DNA of 64,000 nt from Sphingomonas kyeonggiensis (GCF_030812785.1 NZ_JAUSTJ010000003.1:1178001-1242000); one strand, 5' to 3'. Shown: positions 32,360 to 41,866, counted from the stretch's first letter. Numbers and translations are program-made. The notes: a model not told the origin generated them from the sequence alone.

Positions 32360-33258
32360 GCGCACCCTGCACCGCGCTGCCTCCGCTGCGCGGCACGGTC
32401 GAGCATCAGGGCAGCCTTGCCGACTTCATCTGGTTCCGCACCGGCGGGCCGGCCGAATGGCTGGTGCGCCCCGATGACGTGCAGGGCCTCGCCGCGTTCC
32501 TGGCCGGGCTCGACCCGGAGGTGCCGGTGCTGCCGGTCGGCGTCGGCTCGAACCTGATCGTGCGCGACGGCGGCGTGCCGGGTGTGGTGGTGCGGCTGCC
32601 CAAGGCGATGGCCAAGGTCAGCATCGAGCCGGGCAACCGGGTGCGTGCCGGTGGCGCCGCGATGGGCATCACCGTGGCGAGCGCCGCACGCGATGCGGGT
32701 ATTGCCGGCCTCGAGTTCCTGCGCGGGATTCCCGGTACGGTCGGTGGTGCGGTGCGGATGAACGCGGGCGCCTATGGCCGCGACACCAGCAATATCCTGG
32801 TCGAGATCACGCTGGTGACTCGAAACGGGACGGTGGAGACCTGGCCGGCGGCCAGATTGGGCTACACCTATCGCCATTCGGAACTGCCCGAGGGCGCCGT
32901 GGTGGTCGAGGCGCTGTTCGAGGGCACGCCCGGCGACAGGGCCGAGATCGGTGCCGAGATGGACCGGATCGCGGCGGAACGCGAGGCTTCCCAGCCGCTT
33001 AGGTCGCGCACCGGCGGCTCGACCTTCAAGAACCCGGCAGGCCATAGCGCCTGGAAGCTGGTCGATGACGCCGGTTGCCGCGGGCTTCGTCGCGGCGATG
33101 CGCAGGTCAGCGAAAAACACTGCAATTTCCTGCTCAATCTGGGCAATGCTTCGTCCGCCGATATCGAGGCGCTGGGCGAGGAAGTCCGCGCCAAGGTGAA
33201 GGCGCAATCCGGCATCGAGCTGGAATGGGAAATCCAGCGCATAGGGGTCGACAAGTGA
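32356..33258 (+). CDS. murB: UDP-N-acetylenolpyruvoylglucosamine reductase MurB
   Basis: FAD-dependent reductase making UDP-MurNAc, 300 residues from the GTG at 32356. FIWFRTGGPAEWLVRP and VLPVGVGSNLIVRDGG form the FAD-binding part; GIPGTVGGAVRMNAGAYG and RTGGSTFKNPAGHSAWKLVD are catalytic motifs, with the active-site serine in GGSTFKNP. The missing third-domain loop makes it the short type II form. The stop overlaps ddlB. Confidence 0.94.
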   Translation: MSAPCTALPPLRGTVEHQGSLADFIWFRTGGPAEWLVRPDDVQGLAAFLAGLDPEVPVLPVGVGSNLIVRDGGVPGVVVRLPKAMAKVSIEPGNRVRAGGAAMGITVASAARDAGIAGLEFLRGIPGTVGGAVRMNAGAYGRDTSNILVEITLVTRNGTVETWPAARLGYTYRHSELPEGAVVVEALFEGTPGDRAEIGAEMDRIAAEREASQPLRSRTGGSTFKNPAGHSAWKLVDDAGCRGLRRGDAQVSEKHCNFLLNLGNASSADIEALGEEVRAKVKAQSGIELEWEIQRIGVDK

Positions 33259-34190
33259 AGGCGTTGCACGTTGCCGTACTGATGGGGGGCTGGTCGGCCG
33301 AGCGCGAGGTCTCGCTAATGTCCGGTGCGGGCATTGCGGACGCGCTGGAGAGCCTGGGCCACCGGGTGACGCGCATCGACATGGGCCGCGATGTTGCGCT
33401 CAGGATGGCCGAGGCGAAGCCCGATGTGGTGTTCAACGCGCTGCACGGCACCCCCGGCGAGGACGGCACGGTGCAGGGCATGATGGACCTGATGGGGGTC
33501 AAGTACACCCATTCCGGCCTCGTCACCTCGGTGATCGCGATCGACAAGCAGCTCACCAAGCAGGCGCTGGTGCCGCACGGCATCCCGATGCCCGGCGGGC
33601 GGATGGTGAAGACCGAGGAACTGCACCGCGAAGACCCGCTGCCGCGCCCCTATGTGCTCAAGCCCGTGAACGAAGGCTCGTCGGTCGGCGTGGCGATCGT
33701 CACCAAGGAAGGCAATTACGGCAATCCGATCGCGCCCGAGGCAACCGGCCCGTGGCAGGAGTTCGACGAGCTGCTCGCCGAGCCGTTCATCCGCGGCCGC
33801 GAGCTGACCACGGCGGTGCTGGCGGGCGAGGCGCTGGGCGTGACCGAATTGAAGCCCAAGAGCGGCTTCTACGATTACGACGCCAAGTACACCGACGGGC
33901 TGACCGAGCATGTCTGTCCGGCCGAGATCCCCGACGAGATCGCCGACGCCTGCAAGCGCATCGCGCTGGAGGCGCACAAGCTGCTCGGCTGCAAGGGCAC
34001 TTCGCGCTCGGACTTCCGCTGGGACGACAGCATGGGGCTCGACGGCCTGTTCCTGCTCGAGGTGAACACCCAGCCGGGCATGACCCCGCTCAGCCTGGTG
34101 CCCGAGCAGGCGCGCCATCTCGGCATCTCCTATCCCGAGCTGTGCCAGCGCATCGTCGATGAAGCGCTCCGCGAGGATGCCCAGGGATGA
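33255..34190 (+). CDS. ddlB: D-alanine-D-alanine ligase
   Basis: ATP-grasp ligase of 311 residues supplying D-Ala-D-Ala for MurF. MGGWSAEREVSLMSG and VFNALHGTPGEDGTVQG lie in the N-terminal domain, YVLKPVNEGSSVGVAIV in the ATP-grasp core, and LEVNTQPGMTPLSLVP at the C-terminus. The start is GTG at 33255, overlapping the murB stop. The stop overlaps ftsQ. Confidence 0.95.
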   Translation: MKALHVAVLMGGWSAEREVSLMSGAGIADALESLGHRVTRIDMGRDVALRMAEAKPDVVFNALHGTPGEDGTVQGMMDLMGVKYTHSGLVTSVIAIDKQLTKQALVPHGIPMPGGRMVKTEELHREDPLPRPYVLKPVNEGSSVGVAIVTKEGNYGNPIAPEATGPWQEFDELLAEPFIRGRELTTAVLAGEALGVTELKPKSGFYDYDAKYTDGLTEHVCPAEIPDEIADACKRIALEAHKLLGCKGTSRSDFRWDDSMGLDGLFLLEVNTQPGMTPLSLVPEQARHLGISYPELCQRIVDEALREDAQG

Positions 34191-35080
34191 GCCGCGCGCC
34201 CTCCAGTCGGACGGCCACCCGTCGCGGGGGGAAGCCGGCGTCGAAGCGCAAGCCGACGGTACGCAAGAAGCAGCCCGGGCTGATGGACCAGGCGCTCGCC
34301 GCGCTGCCGTTCAGCGAGGCGACGCTCACCCGCATCGCGACCTGGGGCATCGTCGGCGTATTCACGATCGGCCTGCTGACCGTCGCGACCTGGTTCGGCG
34401 TGCCGCAGATCATCGGCACCGGCGCCGCCCAGGCGGTGGGCGAGGCGGGGCTGCGCGTCGACACGATCCAGATCAACGGGCTCAAGCGGATGAACCGCAT
34501 GACCGTGTACCAGCAGGTGCTCGACCAGAATTCGCGCGCCATGCCGCTGGTCAATCTGGGCGAGGTGCGGGCCAAGCTGCTCGCCTATCCCTGGATACAG
34601 GATGCGCGCGTCTCGCGCCGGCTGCCTGACAAGCTGCTGATCGACATCGTCGAGCGCGAGCCCGCGGCGATCTGGCAGAACCATGGCCAGCTGATGCTGA
34701 TCGATCCCACCGGCGTGCCGCTGGAGCCTGTTTCGCGCGAGGCGATGCCCGATCTGCCGCTGCTGATCGGTGACGGCGCCAACTCGCAGGAGCCCGCGCA
34801 CCGCGACCTGATGGACAGCGCACCCGCGCTCAAGCCGCTGGTTCGCGCCGCCACCTGGGTCGGCAACCGGCGCTGGGACATCATCTTCGATACCGGCGAG
34901 AAGCTCCAGCTGCCCGAGGGCGAGAAGGAGGCGAAGGACGCGCTCAAGACCTTTGCCGAGAAGGACGGGGCCTACCGCCTGCTCGGCCGCGGCAATCTGG
35001 GGTTCGACATGCGCGACCCCGATAACCTCGTCGTCCGCCGTCCGGCGGCGATCGGGGCGCCCGCTGCGACGGGATTATGA
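34187..35080 (+). CDS. ftsQ: Cell division protein FtsQ
   Basis: Bitopic division protein of 297 residues. A basic cytoplasmic N-terminus (about 45 residues) precedes a transmembrane helix (IATWGIVGVFTIGLLTVAT), then a POTRA domain (VDTIQINGLKRMNRMTVYQQV) and the FtsQ domain (YPWIQDARVSRRLPDKLLID, with EREPAAIWQ). It bridges FtsBL and the periplasm. It overlaps ddlB (ATGA) and ends the overlapping gene series. Confidence 0.92.
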   Translation: MSRAPSSRTATRRGGKPASKRKPTVRKKQPGLMDQALAALPFSEATLTRIATWGIVGVFTIGLLTVATWFGVPQIIGTGAAQAVGEAGLRVDTIQINGLKRMNRMTVYQQVLDQNSRAMPLVNLGEVRAKLLAYPWIQDARVSRRLPDKLLIDIVEREPAAIWQNHGQLMLIDPTGVPLEPVSREAMPDLPLLIGDGANSQEPAHRDLMDSAPALKPLVRAATWVGNRRWDIIFDTGEKLQLPEGEKEAKDALKTFAEKDGAYRLLGRGNLGFDMRDPDNLVVRRPAAIGAPAATGL

Positions 35081-35097
35081 GTAACACCGTAGTTGCC

Positions 35098-35116
35098 ATC
35101 AGGACAAAATCCTGAT
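35098..35116. other. Hairpin in the ftsQ-ftsA gap
   Basis: ATCAGGA-CAAAA-TCCTGAT is a perfect 7-base-pair stem-loop in the 82-base AT-rich gap that breaks the overlapping series before ftsA. It could be an operator, a processing site or part of a separate ftsA promoter. I see no CtrA-type TTAA-N7-TTAA site here. Confidence 0.4.
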
Positions 35117-35162
35117 TCATAAGGTGAATACGGAATTAAGCTTTTTTCGAATTGAGGGGCAG

Positions 35163-36422
35163 ATGGCGAAGGTAGCACCGGAAGGGCTGATCACGGCATT
35201 GGACGTGGGTTCGTCCAAGGTCTCGGCGCTGATCGCGCAGAAGTCCGACGACGGCACGCTGGTGGTGCTGGGGACCGGCCAGCGCGAGAGCCGCGGCGTC
35301 AAGCGCGGCTATGTCGCCGACATGCATGCGACCGAGCTCGCGATCCGTGAGGCGGTCGAGCAGGCCGAGCGCATCGCCGGACAGAATATCGAAGACGTCT
35401 GGGTGAGCTTCTCGGCCGGCGGGTTGATCTCGGACATCGTGCGGCTTGAATCCGATCTCGGCGGCCACCGCATCGAGCAGAACGACGTGGACGAGCTGCT
35501 CCGCGCCGGCAGCGCCGCGATCGATCCGCAGGGCAAGATGGTCCTCCACGCCCAGCCGACCCGCTACACCGTCGACGGCCTTGCCGGGGTGAGGCGCCCG
35601 CTCGGGCTGCACGCCGAGCGCCTGGGCGTCGACATCCATGTCGTCGCCACCGACGGCGCGCCGGTGCGCAACCTCGATCACTGCGTCCGCTCGGCGCATC
35701 TGGAGGTCCGCTCGATCATCGCCGCACCGGTGGCGACGGGCCTTGCCTGCCTGACCGACGAGGAGCGCGAGCTTGGCGTCGCGCTGGTCGAGATCGGCGC
35801 CGGTGTGACGAACGTCAGCGTCTTTTCGCAGGGCGTGCTCTCGGGCCTCGCCTCGATCCCGATGGGCTCGGCCGACATCACCGACGACATCGCCTCGTCC
35901 TTCGGCACCGCGCGTGCCTGGGCCGAGCGCACCAAGTGCTTCCACGGCTCGGCGAACTTGAGCCCGCGCGACAATCACGAGATGATCGACGTGGTGCCGG
36001 CCATCCCGGATGACGGCAGCGAAGGCCCGCGCATCACCAAGGCGCAGCTCAACGCGATCATCCGCAAGCGGCTGGAGCGGCTGATGGGCGAGATCCAGAA
36101 GGAGCTGAAGAAGCTCTCGTTCGAGGATCCGGCCGGTCGCCAGATCGTCCTGACCGGCGGCGGTGCCGAGCTGAAGGGCGTGGCGGATTATGCCCAGCAG
36201 TTCCTCGGCAGCGCGGTGCGCGTCGGTCGGCCCAAGGGACTGGTGGCGCTTCCCGAGGCCCATGCCGGCCCGGCTTTTGCCACGCTGGCGGGCCTGGCGC
36301 GCTTCGCTGCGGCCAATCCGATCGACCTGCGCGCGCTCGAGCCGACGCACCAGATGGTCACCCGGGCGAGCCCCGGGGCGCTCATCCAGCGCCTAATCGC
36401 GGCGTTCCGGGCTAATTATTAG
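35163..36422 (+). CDS. ftsA: Cell division protein FtsA
   Basis: Actin-like ATPase that ties FtsZ filaments to the membrane, 419 residues from the ATG at 35163, preceded by GAGGGG; an upstream GTG at 35124 is possible. ITALDVGSSKVSALIAQ is the first phosphate loop, VEIGAGVTNVSVFSQG the second, and IVLTGGGAELKGVADYAQ the adenosine motif. The C-terminal membrane helix is PGALIQRLIAAFRANY. Confidence 0.95.
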   Translation: MAKVAPEGLITALDVGSSKVSALIAQKSDDGTLVVLGTGQRESRGVKRGYVADMHATELAIREAVEQAERIAGQNIEDVWVSFSAGGLISDIVRLESDLGGHRIEQNDVDELLRAGSAAIDPQGKMVLHAQPTRYTVDGLAGVRRPLGLHAERLGVDIHVVATDGAPVRNLDHCVRSAHLEVRSIIAAPVATGLACLTDEERELGVALVEIGAGVTNVSVFSQGVLSGLASIPMGSADITDDIASSFGTARAWAERTKCFHGSANLSPRDNHEMIDVVPAIPDDGSEGPRITKAQLNAIIRKRLERLMGEIQKELKKLSFEDPAGRQIVLTGGGAELKGVADYAQQFLGSAVRVGRPKGLVALPEAHAGPAFATLAGLARFAAANPIDLRALEPTHQMVTRASPGALIQRLIAAFRANY

Positions 36423-36536
36423 AAGAAATGCGTTGGTAACTTCGCGTTCCCTCTAGAGTCGCCCTCTGCGTTCGTGCAGAACGGGAGACAGATTACGCGT
36501 CCGTGACAGCTGAATGGACGCAGGGAGACCAAGGCG

Positions 36537-38069
36537 ATGAGTATCGATTTCCTTCCGCCCGATGTGGACGAGCTGACCCCGAAGATCACCGTAGTCGGTG
36601 TGGGCGGCGCGGGCGGCAACGCGATCGCGAACATGATCCGCGCGGACGTGCAGGGTGTCGACTTCATTGTAGCGAACACCGACGCGCAGGCGCTCAAGCA
36701 GTCGAGCGCGGGCCACCGGATCCAGCTCGGTGCCAAGATCACCCAGGGCCTGGGTGCGGGCTCGCGGCCTGAGATCGGTCGTGCCGCCGCCGAGGAAACC
36801 ATCGACAGCGTCCAGAAGGCGCTCGAGGGCGCCCACATGGTGTTCATCGCCGCCGGCATGGGCGGCGGCACCGGCACCGGCGCCGCTCCGGTCATCGCCA
36901 AGGCGGCACGTGACATGGGCATCCTGACGGTGGGCGTGGTCACCCGGCCGTTCGCCTTCGAGGGCAAGCGCCGCGCGGCTTCGGCCGAGGCAGGCATCGA
37001 CGAGCTTCAGAAGTACGTCGATACCCTCATCGTCATCCCGAACCAGAACCTGTTCCTCATCGCCAACGCGAACACGACCTTCAAGGAAGCGTTCGAAATG
37101 GCGGACGAGGTGCTGCAGCAGGGCGTGCGCGGCATCACCGACCTGATGGTCATGCCGGGCCTCATCAACCTCGACTTCGCCGACGTCCGCTCGGTGATGC
37201 AGGAGATGGGCAAGGCGATGATGGGCACCGGCGAGGCCGAAGGCGACGACCGCGCGCTCATCGCCGCGCAGAAGGCGATCGCCAACCCGCTGCTCGACGG
37301 CGTGTCCATGAACGGCGCCAAGGGCGTGATCGTCTCGATCACCGGCGGCGAGGACATGCGCCTGCTCGAAGTCGACGAGGCTGCGAACCACATCCGCGAG
37401 CTGGTCGATCCGGACGCGAACATCATCTGGGGTTCGGCGTTCAATCCGGAGCTCGAAGGCAAGATCCGCGTCTCGGTCGTTGCGACCGGCATCGATGCCG
37501 ACGCCCAGGCAGTCGCCACGCCGCGTGCTGCCGAGCAGCCGCGCGTCTTCTCCTTCTCGACTCCGCGCCGCACCACCGCCGCCGAGCCGGCCCCGGTTGC
37601 CACGCCCGAGCCGGAAGCCGCTCCGGTCGCTGAGGAAGCGCCGATCGCGCCGCCGGTGCCTCAGGCCTATGAGCCCGTCGCCGAGACGCCTGTGCCGCTC
37701 TCGCCGCCGGTTCCCGAGGCCTATGAGCCCGAGCCGCAGCCGGCCGCGCCGGTCCAGTCGAGCTGGGTCGATGACGGCAAGGACGAGGACGAGTTGGTCC
37801 TCGGTGCCGACAGCCTGGTTCCCGAGGCACCCGTTGCGCCGATCGACGAGCCTGCCCCTGCGCCGACCACGCGCCGTCGCTGGCTGACCGGTGGCGACGA
37901 CGAGGAAGCCGCGCCTTCGATCCCGGCCGAGAAGCCGGCGAAGAAGAGCGGCGGCACGCTGTTCGAGCGCATGGCGATGGCCTCGCGCGGCGCCTCCAAG
38001 TCGGATGACGATGCGGACAAGGATCCGCTCGACATTCCGCGCTTCCTGCGCAGCCAGAACAACCAGTAA
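36537..38069 (+). CDS. ftsZ: Cell division GTPase FtsZ
   Basis: Tubulin-like GTPase of 510 residues forming the Z ring. VVGVGGAGGNAIANMI and the G-box GMGGGTGTGAAPVIA are perfect, and NLDFADVRSVM is the T7 loop. A long Pro/Glu-rich linker (about residues 335-480) holds a duplicated PPVPxAYEP unit, as in alphaproteobacteria with long linkers. The C-terminal peptide DIPRFLRSQNN binds FtsA. The ATG is preceded by GGAG. A 114-base gap after ftsA allows an extra promoter. Confidence 0.97.
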   Translation: MSIDFLPPDVDELTPKITVVGVGGAGGNAIANMIRADVQGVDFIVANTDAQALKQSSAGHRIQLGAKITQGLGAGSRPEIGRAAAEETIDSVQKALEGAHMVFIAAGMGGGTGTGAAPVIAKAARDMGILTVGVVTRPFAFEGKRRAASAEAGIDELQKYVDTLIVIPNQNLFLIANANTTFKEAFEMADEVLQQGVRGITDLMVMPGLINLDFADVRSVMQEMGKAMMGTGEAEGDDRALIAAQKAIANPLLDGVSMNGAKGVIVSITGGEDMRLLEVDEAANHIRELVDPDANIIWGSAFNPELEGKIRVSVVATGIDADAQAVATPRAAEQPRVFSFSTPRRTTAAEPAPVATPEPEAAPVAEEAPIAPPVPQAYEPVAETPVPLSPPVPEAYEPEPQPAAPVQSSWVDDGKDEDELVLGADSLVPEAPVAPIDEPAPAPTTRRRWLTGGDDEEAAPSIPAEKPAKKSGGTLFERMAMASRGASKSDDDADKDPLDIPRFLRSQNNQ

Positions 38070-38079
38070 GCCATTCGTC

Positions 38080-38113
38080 GCCGGCCGGGCCCGCTTCGGC
38101 GAGCCCGGCCGGC
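38080..38113 (+). terminator. Strong GC hairpin after ftsZ
   Basis: GCCGGCCGGGC and GCCCGGCCGGC form a perfect 11-base-pair stem around a 12-base loop, 11 bases after the ftsZ stop. No T-run follows, so it may stabilise the 3' end or act as a partial terminator rather than a strict stop. It ends just before the next gene's ribosome binding site. Confidence 0.5.
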
Positions 38114-38159
38114 ACGGTCATTGGCGGTTCAGCGCAACAAGGCGCAGGCTGGCGGGGAC

Positions 38160-40076
38160 ATGAACCGGATACGCTTTATCGGTGCTGCGGTGCTCGCTCT
38201 GGCGACTGCCCAGGCGGTGCCCGCTTTCGCCCAGACCGAGGTCGTCGCCCAGCCCAATCCCGATGCGGACCGGCTGGCTAACGACATCCGCATGCTCGCC
38301 AGCGACCCGCGCGATCTGCGCACGCTGATCGATGCCGGCATGACCAGCGCGCGGTTGGGGGACACCTCCGCCGCGCTCGCCTTCTTCCAGCGCGCCGAGG
38401 TGATCGCGCCGGCCGATCCGCGCATTGCCGCCGGCCGCGCGATGGTGCTGGTCCGGCTCGAGCGTCCGGGCGAGGCGCTGCAGCTGTTCCAGACCGCCGA
38501 GGCACGCGGGCTCAATCCGCGCGAATATGCGGCCGACCGCGGTTTCGCCTATGATCTGCTCGGCCAGCCGGTTCTCGCTCAGCGCGACTACAAGCTCGCT
38601 CTGTCGGCCGACCGCGACGACGAGGTGCTGCGCCGCTACGCCCTGTCGCTCGGGATCACCGGCGACAGGGACGAGGCGATGCGCACGCTCGATCCGCTCC
38701 TCCGCCGCAGCGACCGCGCCGCCTGGCGTGCGCGCGCCTTCATCCTGGCGATGAACGGCGACACAGCGGGGGCGGAAAGGATCGCCTCCAGCATGATGCC
38801 GGGATCTATGGGGCAGTCGCTCTCGCCCTTCTTCCGTCGCCTTGCCGGACTGGCCCCGGCCGATCGTGCCTTCGCCGTGCATTTCGGCGAGCTGTCGCCC
38901 ACCCAGGCCCGGCTGGCCGACGCCCGCCTGGCGCCGCAACTGCCGCGCTATGTGCCGGCGCCGCGGCCGGTGGAAGTCGCCGCGGCTCCGGCGGTGGCCG
39001 CTCCCGCGCCGGCTCCGGCAGGCAGGGACCGCCGCTCGCGCAGGGATCGCGATCGCGACCAGAAGCTCGCCGCCATCGCCGCCGCGCGGCCGGCACCTGC
39101 GCCCGTTCCGCAGCCTGCGCCCGACGAGAATCTCCCACCGCCGCCGCGCTTCGTCGCGCCGCCCACGCCGATCGTGCAGCCGCTTCCGGCGCCGAAGCGT
39201 GAGGAGGAGCCGACCGAGGCCAGCGAGCGTCCGGCGCCGGCACGTCCTACGCCGGCGCCAGTGCCGATACGTCCAACGCCGACTCCCGCGCCGGTGCGGG
39301 TTGCCGCGGCACCGCCCACGCCGGTTCGTAGCGAGCCTGTGCCCCAGCCGGTTCGCACTGAGCCGACACCCGCGCCGGTCACGCTCGCCCGCGCCGAACC
39401 GGTGGTACAGCCGGTGCGCCCGGCGCCGCGCCCCGAGCCGGCGCCGCCGGGGCCGGCAAAGGTGGGCCAGGAAGACTCGGTTCTCGCATCGATCGTCGGC
39501 GGCATCACCATCCCGGCGGAGGAACTGGCGACCGTCACTGCTACGCCGACCGAGCCCGTCGTCGAGCCTGCGCCGGCCCCGGAGCCGGTGCGTGTCGCCG
39601 AGGCCAGGCCGGTGGCGCCGCCCAAGCCGGAGCCGGTTGCGGCCAAGCCCAAGCCGGAACCGGCCAAGGCCGACCCGAAAAAGCCGGACCCCAAGGCGAA
39701 ACCCGATCCCAAGGCCAAGCCGACGGCCGAGGACGCCAGGAAGGGCAAGCCCGACCCCAAGGCCAAGAAGCCGGACCCGAAGAAGCCCGATCCGGCCAAG
39801 GCAGATCCGAGCCGCATCTGGGTGCAGGTGGCGGGCGGCGCCAATGAGGATTCGCTCGCCAAGGCGTGGAAGGCCGTGGTCGCCAAGGCGCCGGCGGTGC
39901 TGAAGGGCAAGGCCGCCTGGACGACTCCGCTGCGCGCGACCAACCGCGTGCTGACCGGCCCGTTCAAGACCAGCGCCGAGGCGCAGGCCTTCGTCAACAC
40001 GCTGGGCAAGGCCGGCGTCTCCGGCTTCGTCTTCACCAGCGAGGCGGGGCAGAAGGTGACGAAGCTCGGGCTGTAG
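38160..40076 (+). CDS. Periplasmic TPR-SPOR domain protein
   Basis: A 638-residue exported protein. A signal peptide (residues 1-24, ending PAFA) is followed by TPR-like repeats (about 40-240), a very long Pro/Ala region (about 260-560) rich in PAPAP and PEP units, and a short tandem KPDPKAK run (about 515-555). The C-terminal SPOR domain (SRIWVQVAGGANEDSLAKAW to GFVFTSEAGQKVTKL) should bind denuded septal glycan. Location after ftsZ supports a division role. The low-complexity part probably spans the periplasm. ATG at 38160 follows GGCGGGG. Confidence 0.85.
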   Translation: MNRIRFIGAAVLALATAQAVPAFAQTEVVAQPNPDADRLANDIRMLASDPRDLRTLIDAGMTSARLGDTSAALAFFQRAEVIAPADPRIAAGRAMVLVRLERPGEALQLFQTAEARGLNPREYAADRGFAYDLLGQPVLAQRDYKLALSADRDDEVLRRYALSLGITGDRDEAMRTLDPLLRRSDRAAWRARAFILAMNGDTAGAERIASSMMPGSMGQSLSPFFRRLAGLAPADRAFAVHFGELSPTQARLADARLAPQLPRYVPAPRPVEVAAAPAVAAPAPAPAGRDRRSRRDRDRDQKLAAIAAARPAPAPVPQPAPDENLPPPPRFVAPPTPIVQPLPAPKREEEPTEASERPAPARPTPAPVPIRPTPTPAPVRVAAAPPTPVRSEPVPQPVRTEPTPAPVTLARAEPVVQPVRPAPRPEPAPPGPAKVGQEDSVLASIVGGITIPAEELATVTATPTEPVVEPAPAPEPVRVAEARPVAPPKPEPVAAKPKPEPAKADPKKPDPKAKPDPKAKPTAEDARKGKPDPKAKKPDPKKPDPAKADPSRIWVQVAGGANEDSLAKAWKAVVAKAPAVLKGKAAWTTPLRATNRVLTGPFKTSAEAQAFVNTLGKAGVSGFVFTSEAGQKVTKLGL

Positions 40077-40096
40077 CGTCCTGCCGCGCGCCGCAA

Positions 40097-40127
40097 CCGT
40101 CATCCCCGCGAGAGGGTGGGATGACGG
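40097..40127. repeat. Short REP-like palindrome (degraded CATCCCCGCG family)
   Basis: CCGTCATCCC and GGGATGACGG form a 10-base-pair stem, a shortened relative of the elements at 1654 and 3903. It lies between the TPR-SPOR gene and the dGTPase gene and contains the ATG of a wrong upstream start for the latter. Confidence 0.7.
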
Positions 40128-40156
40128 GGTGGAGTTTGGCTGATAGGAGCCGCCCG

Positions 40157-41323
40157 GTGAAAGCGATTTCCCCTTGGGCCTCCACCCCGGAAGCCAGCCG
40201 CGGCCGTCTCCATTCCGAGCCCGGCGGCACCGCCCGCGGCCCGCGCGATGCCTTTCAGCGTGACCGCGACCGGATCATCCATTCGATCAGCTTCCGCCGC
40301 CTGCGCCACAAGACCCAGGTGTTCATGGCGCCCGACGGCGACCATTTCCGCGTGCGCCTCACCCATAGCCTCGAAGTCGCCCAGATTGGCCGCGCGATTG
40401 CGCGTACCCTGGGCCTCAACGAGGACCTGACAGAGGCGCTGTGTCTAGCACATGATATCGGCCATCCGCCCTTCGGCCATGCCGGGGAAAAGGCGCTGGG
40501 CGAGGCGCTGGCCGGGCAAGGCGGTTTCGACCACAATGGCAACACGCTGCGCACACTGACCACTATCGAGCGGCCCTATCCGGCCTGGGACGGGCTCAAC
40601 CTGACTTGGGACACGCTCGAAGGCCTTGCCAAGCACAATGGTCCGATCAGTCATCCCGAATGGGCGCTGGCCGAGGCCGACCGGCAATTCCCGCTCGAGT
40701 TGGAGAGCTGGCCGTCGCTCGAGGCGCAGGTCGCGGCGATCGCCGACGACATCGCCTATGACAATCACGACATCGACGACGGGCTGCGCGCGGGCCTGCT
40801 CCAGCTCGACAAGCTGTTCGAGCTGCCGATGGTCGCCGAGGGCTGGCGCCAGATCGAGGGGCGCTTCCCCGGCTGCGAGCGCCGCCGGCTGATCAGCGAA
40901 CTGATCCGCGCCCAGATCGGCGCGATGGTCAACGACCTGATCGACGCGACCGGCAAGCGCATCGCCGAAAGCGGCGTGGAGACGGTGGCGGACGTTCGTG
41001 CGGCCGGCCAGGTGCTCGCGCATTTCTCGGATGGGATGCGCGAGGCCGAGCGCGAGCTGAAGCGCTTCATGTACGCCAATCTCTATCACCATCCGAGCCA
41101 GCTCGCCGCGGCGGACGCGGCGCACAAGGTGGTGGCGGGGCTGTTCGCCGTCTATCGCGCAGACCCCGCGCTGATGCCCGCGCAATGGACCGAGGCGCTG
41201 CCCGAGGCCGAGCCTGCGCGCAGCCGCCACATCGCCGACTTCATCGCCGGCATGACCGACCGCTACGCCATCGCCCGCTACAAGGAACTGGTCGGCACGA
41301 TCGACCTGCCCGAGGGGTTCTGA
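40157..41323 (+). CDS. Deoxyguanosinetriphosphate triphosphohydrolase-like protein
   Basis: HD-domain dNTP triphosphohydrolase-like enzyme of 388 residues, of the family that cleaves dGTP to deoxyguanosine and triphosphate. FRVRLTHSLEVAQIGRAIAR, LCLAHDIGHPPFGHAGE and ADDIAYDNHDIDDGLRAG carry the metal-binding H...HD...D residues. I chose GTG 40157, preceded by AGGAG at good spacing; the ATG at 40121 lies inside the REP palindrome. Substrate range in this subfamily is not always dGTP. Confidence 0.92.
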   Translation: MKAISPWASTPEASRGRLHSEPGGTARGPRDAFQRDRDRIIHSISFRRLRHKTQVFMAPDGDHFRVRLTHSLEVAQIGRAIARTLGLNEDLTEALCLAHDIGHPPFGHAGEKALGEALAGQGGFDHNGNTLRTLTTIERPYPAWDGLNLTWDTLEGLAKHNGPISHPEWALAEADRQFPLELESWPSLEAQVAAIADDIAYDNHDIDDGLRAGLLQLDKLFELPMVAEGWRQIEGRFPGCERRRLISELIRAQIGAMVNDLIDATGKRIAESGVETVADVRAAGQVLAHFSDGMREAERELKRFMYANLYHHPSQLAAADAAHKVVAGLFAVYRADPALMPAQWTEALPEAEPARSRHIADFIAGMTDRYAIARYKELVGTIDLPEGF

Positions 41324-41330
41324 ACAATGA

Positions 41331-41360
41331 AAAGGCCGGGGCGTCGCCACCCCGGCCTTC
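41331..41360. terminator. Bidirectional terminator between dGTPase gene and 41388 gene
   Basis: AAGGCCGGGG and CCCCGGCCTT form a stem around GCGTCGCCA-type loop between two convergent genes. On the minus strand it is followed by TTTTCATT, a good terminator for the 41388 gene; on the plus strand the T content is poorer. Confidence 0.75.
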
Positions 41361-41387
41361 ATCGATCCCTGAAAAGGGAAGTGCGGC

Positions 41388-41663
41388 TCAGCGCGCGGCC
41401 AGCTGGCCGGTGCTCTTGTCCTTGGGCGCGCGGAACGAGACGCGGGTGTCGTTCACATAGCCGTCGACCCAGCCATTCTTGACGTTGAGGCGAAACTCGC
41501 CGCCCTTGTTGGTGCGACCCTCAAGGACCTGGACCTTGTCCTTGGTCGTCACGGTATAGGTGTAGACCACGCCTTCATGCGTGAAGCTGCGATCGGCAGC
41601 AAGCGCGGCGGGGGCAGTGAAAGTCAGGGCAGCGGCGGCAGCCGCGAAAAGAAACTTCGACAC
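41388..41663 (-). CDS. Small secreted protein, unknown family
   Basis: A 91-residue exported protein with signal peptide VSKFLFAAAAAALTFTAPAA ending at AALAAD, then a beta-rich mature part (SFTHEGVVYTYTV, GEFRLNVKNGWVDGYV). The GTG at 41663 follows AAGGAGA at ideal spacing, so I prefer it to the longer cysteine-rich frame reaching 41846. It has its own terminator. No family recognised. Confidence 0.7.
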   Translation of the reverse strand: MSKFLFAAAAAALTFTAPAALAADRSFTHEGVVYTYTVTTKDKVQVLEGRTNKGGEFRLNVKNGWVDGYVNDTRVSFRAPKDKSTGQLAAR

Positions 41664-41866
41664 GATCTTTCTCCTTGATGGTTCAAGAGCCAGATCGGCA
41701 TCCAATTTGTTCTGTTCTTGCCCACATAATGTTGCGCCGCAGCAAAAGCGGCAATCGCAAAGGCCGCGCTGGGCGGTTGCAGAAAACGCACGCCGATATG
41801 TGTCAGCCTGGCAAACTTCTGCGACACTCTGTGCGTAGTCCGTCACAAACGGACCAGGAGAGTCGG

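Noticed and set aside
35081..36536. CtrA-type TTAA-N7-TTAA sites controlling ftsA or ftsZ
   Set aside because: I looked in both gaps and found no full site.
38118..40103. A 661-codon minus-strand frame opposite the TPR-SPOR gene
   Set aside because: Mirror of the low-complexity Pro/Ala linker; no start context or family.
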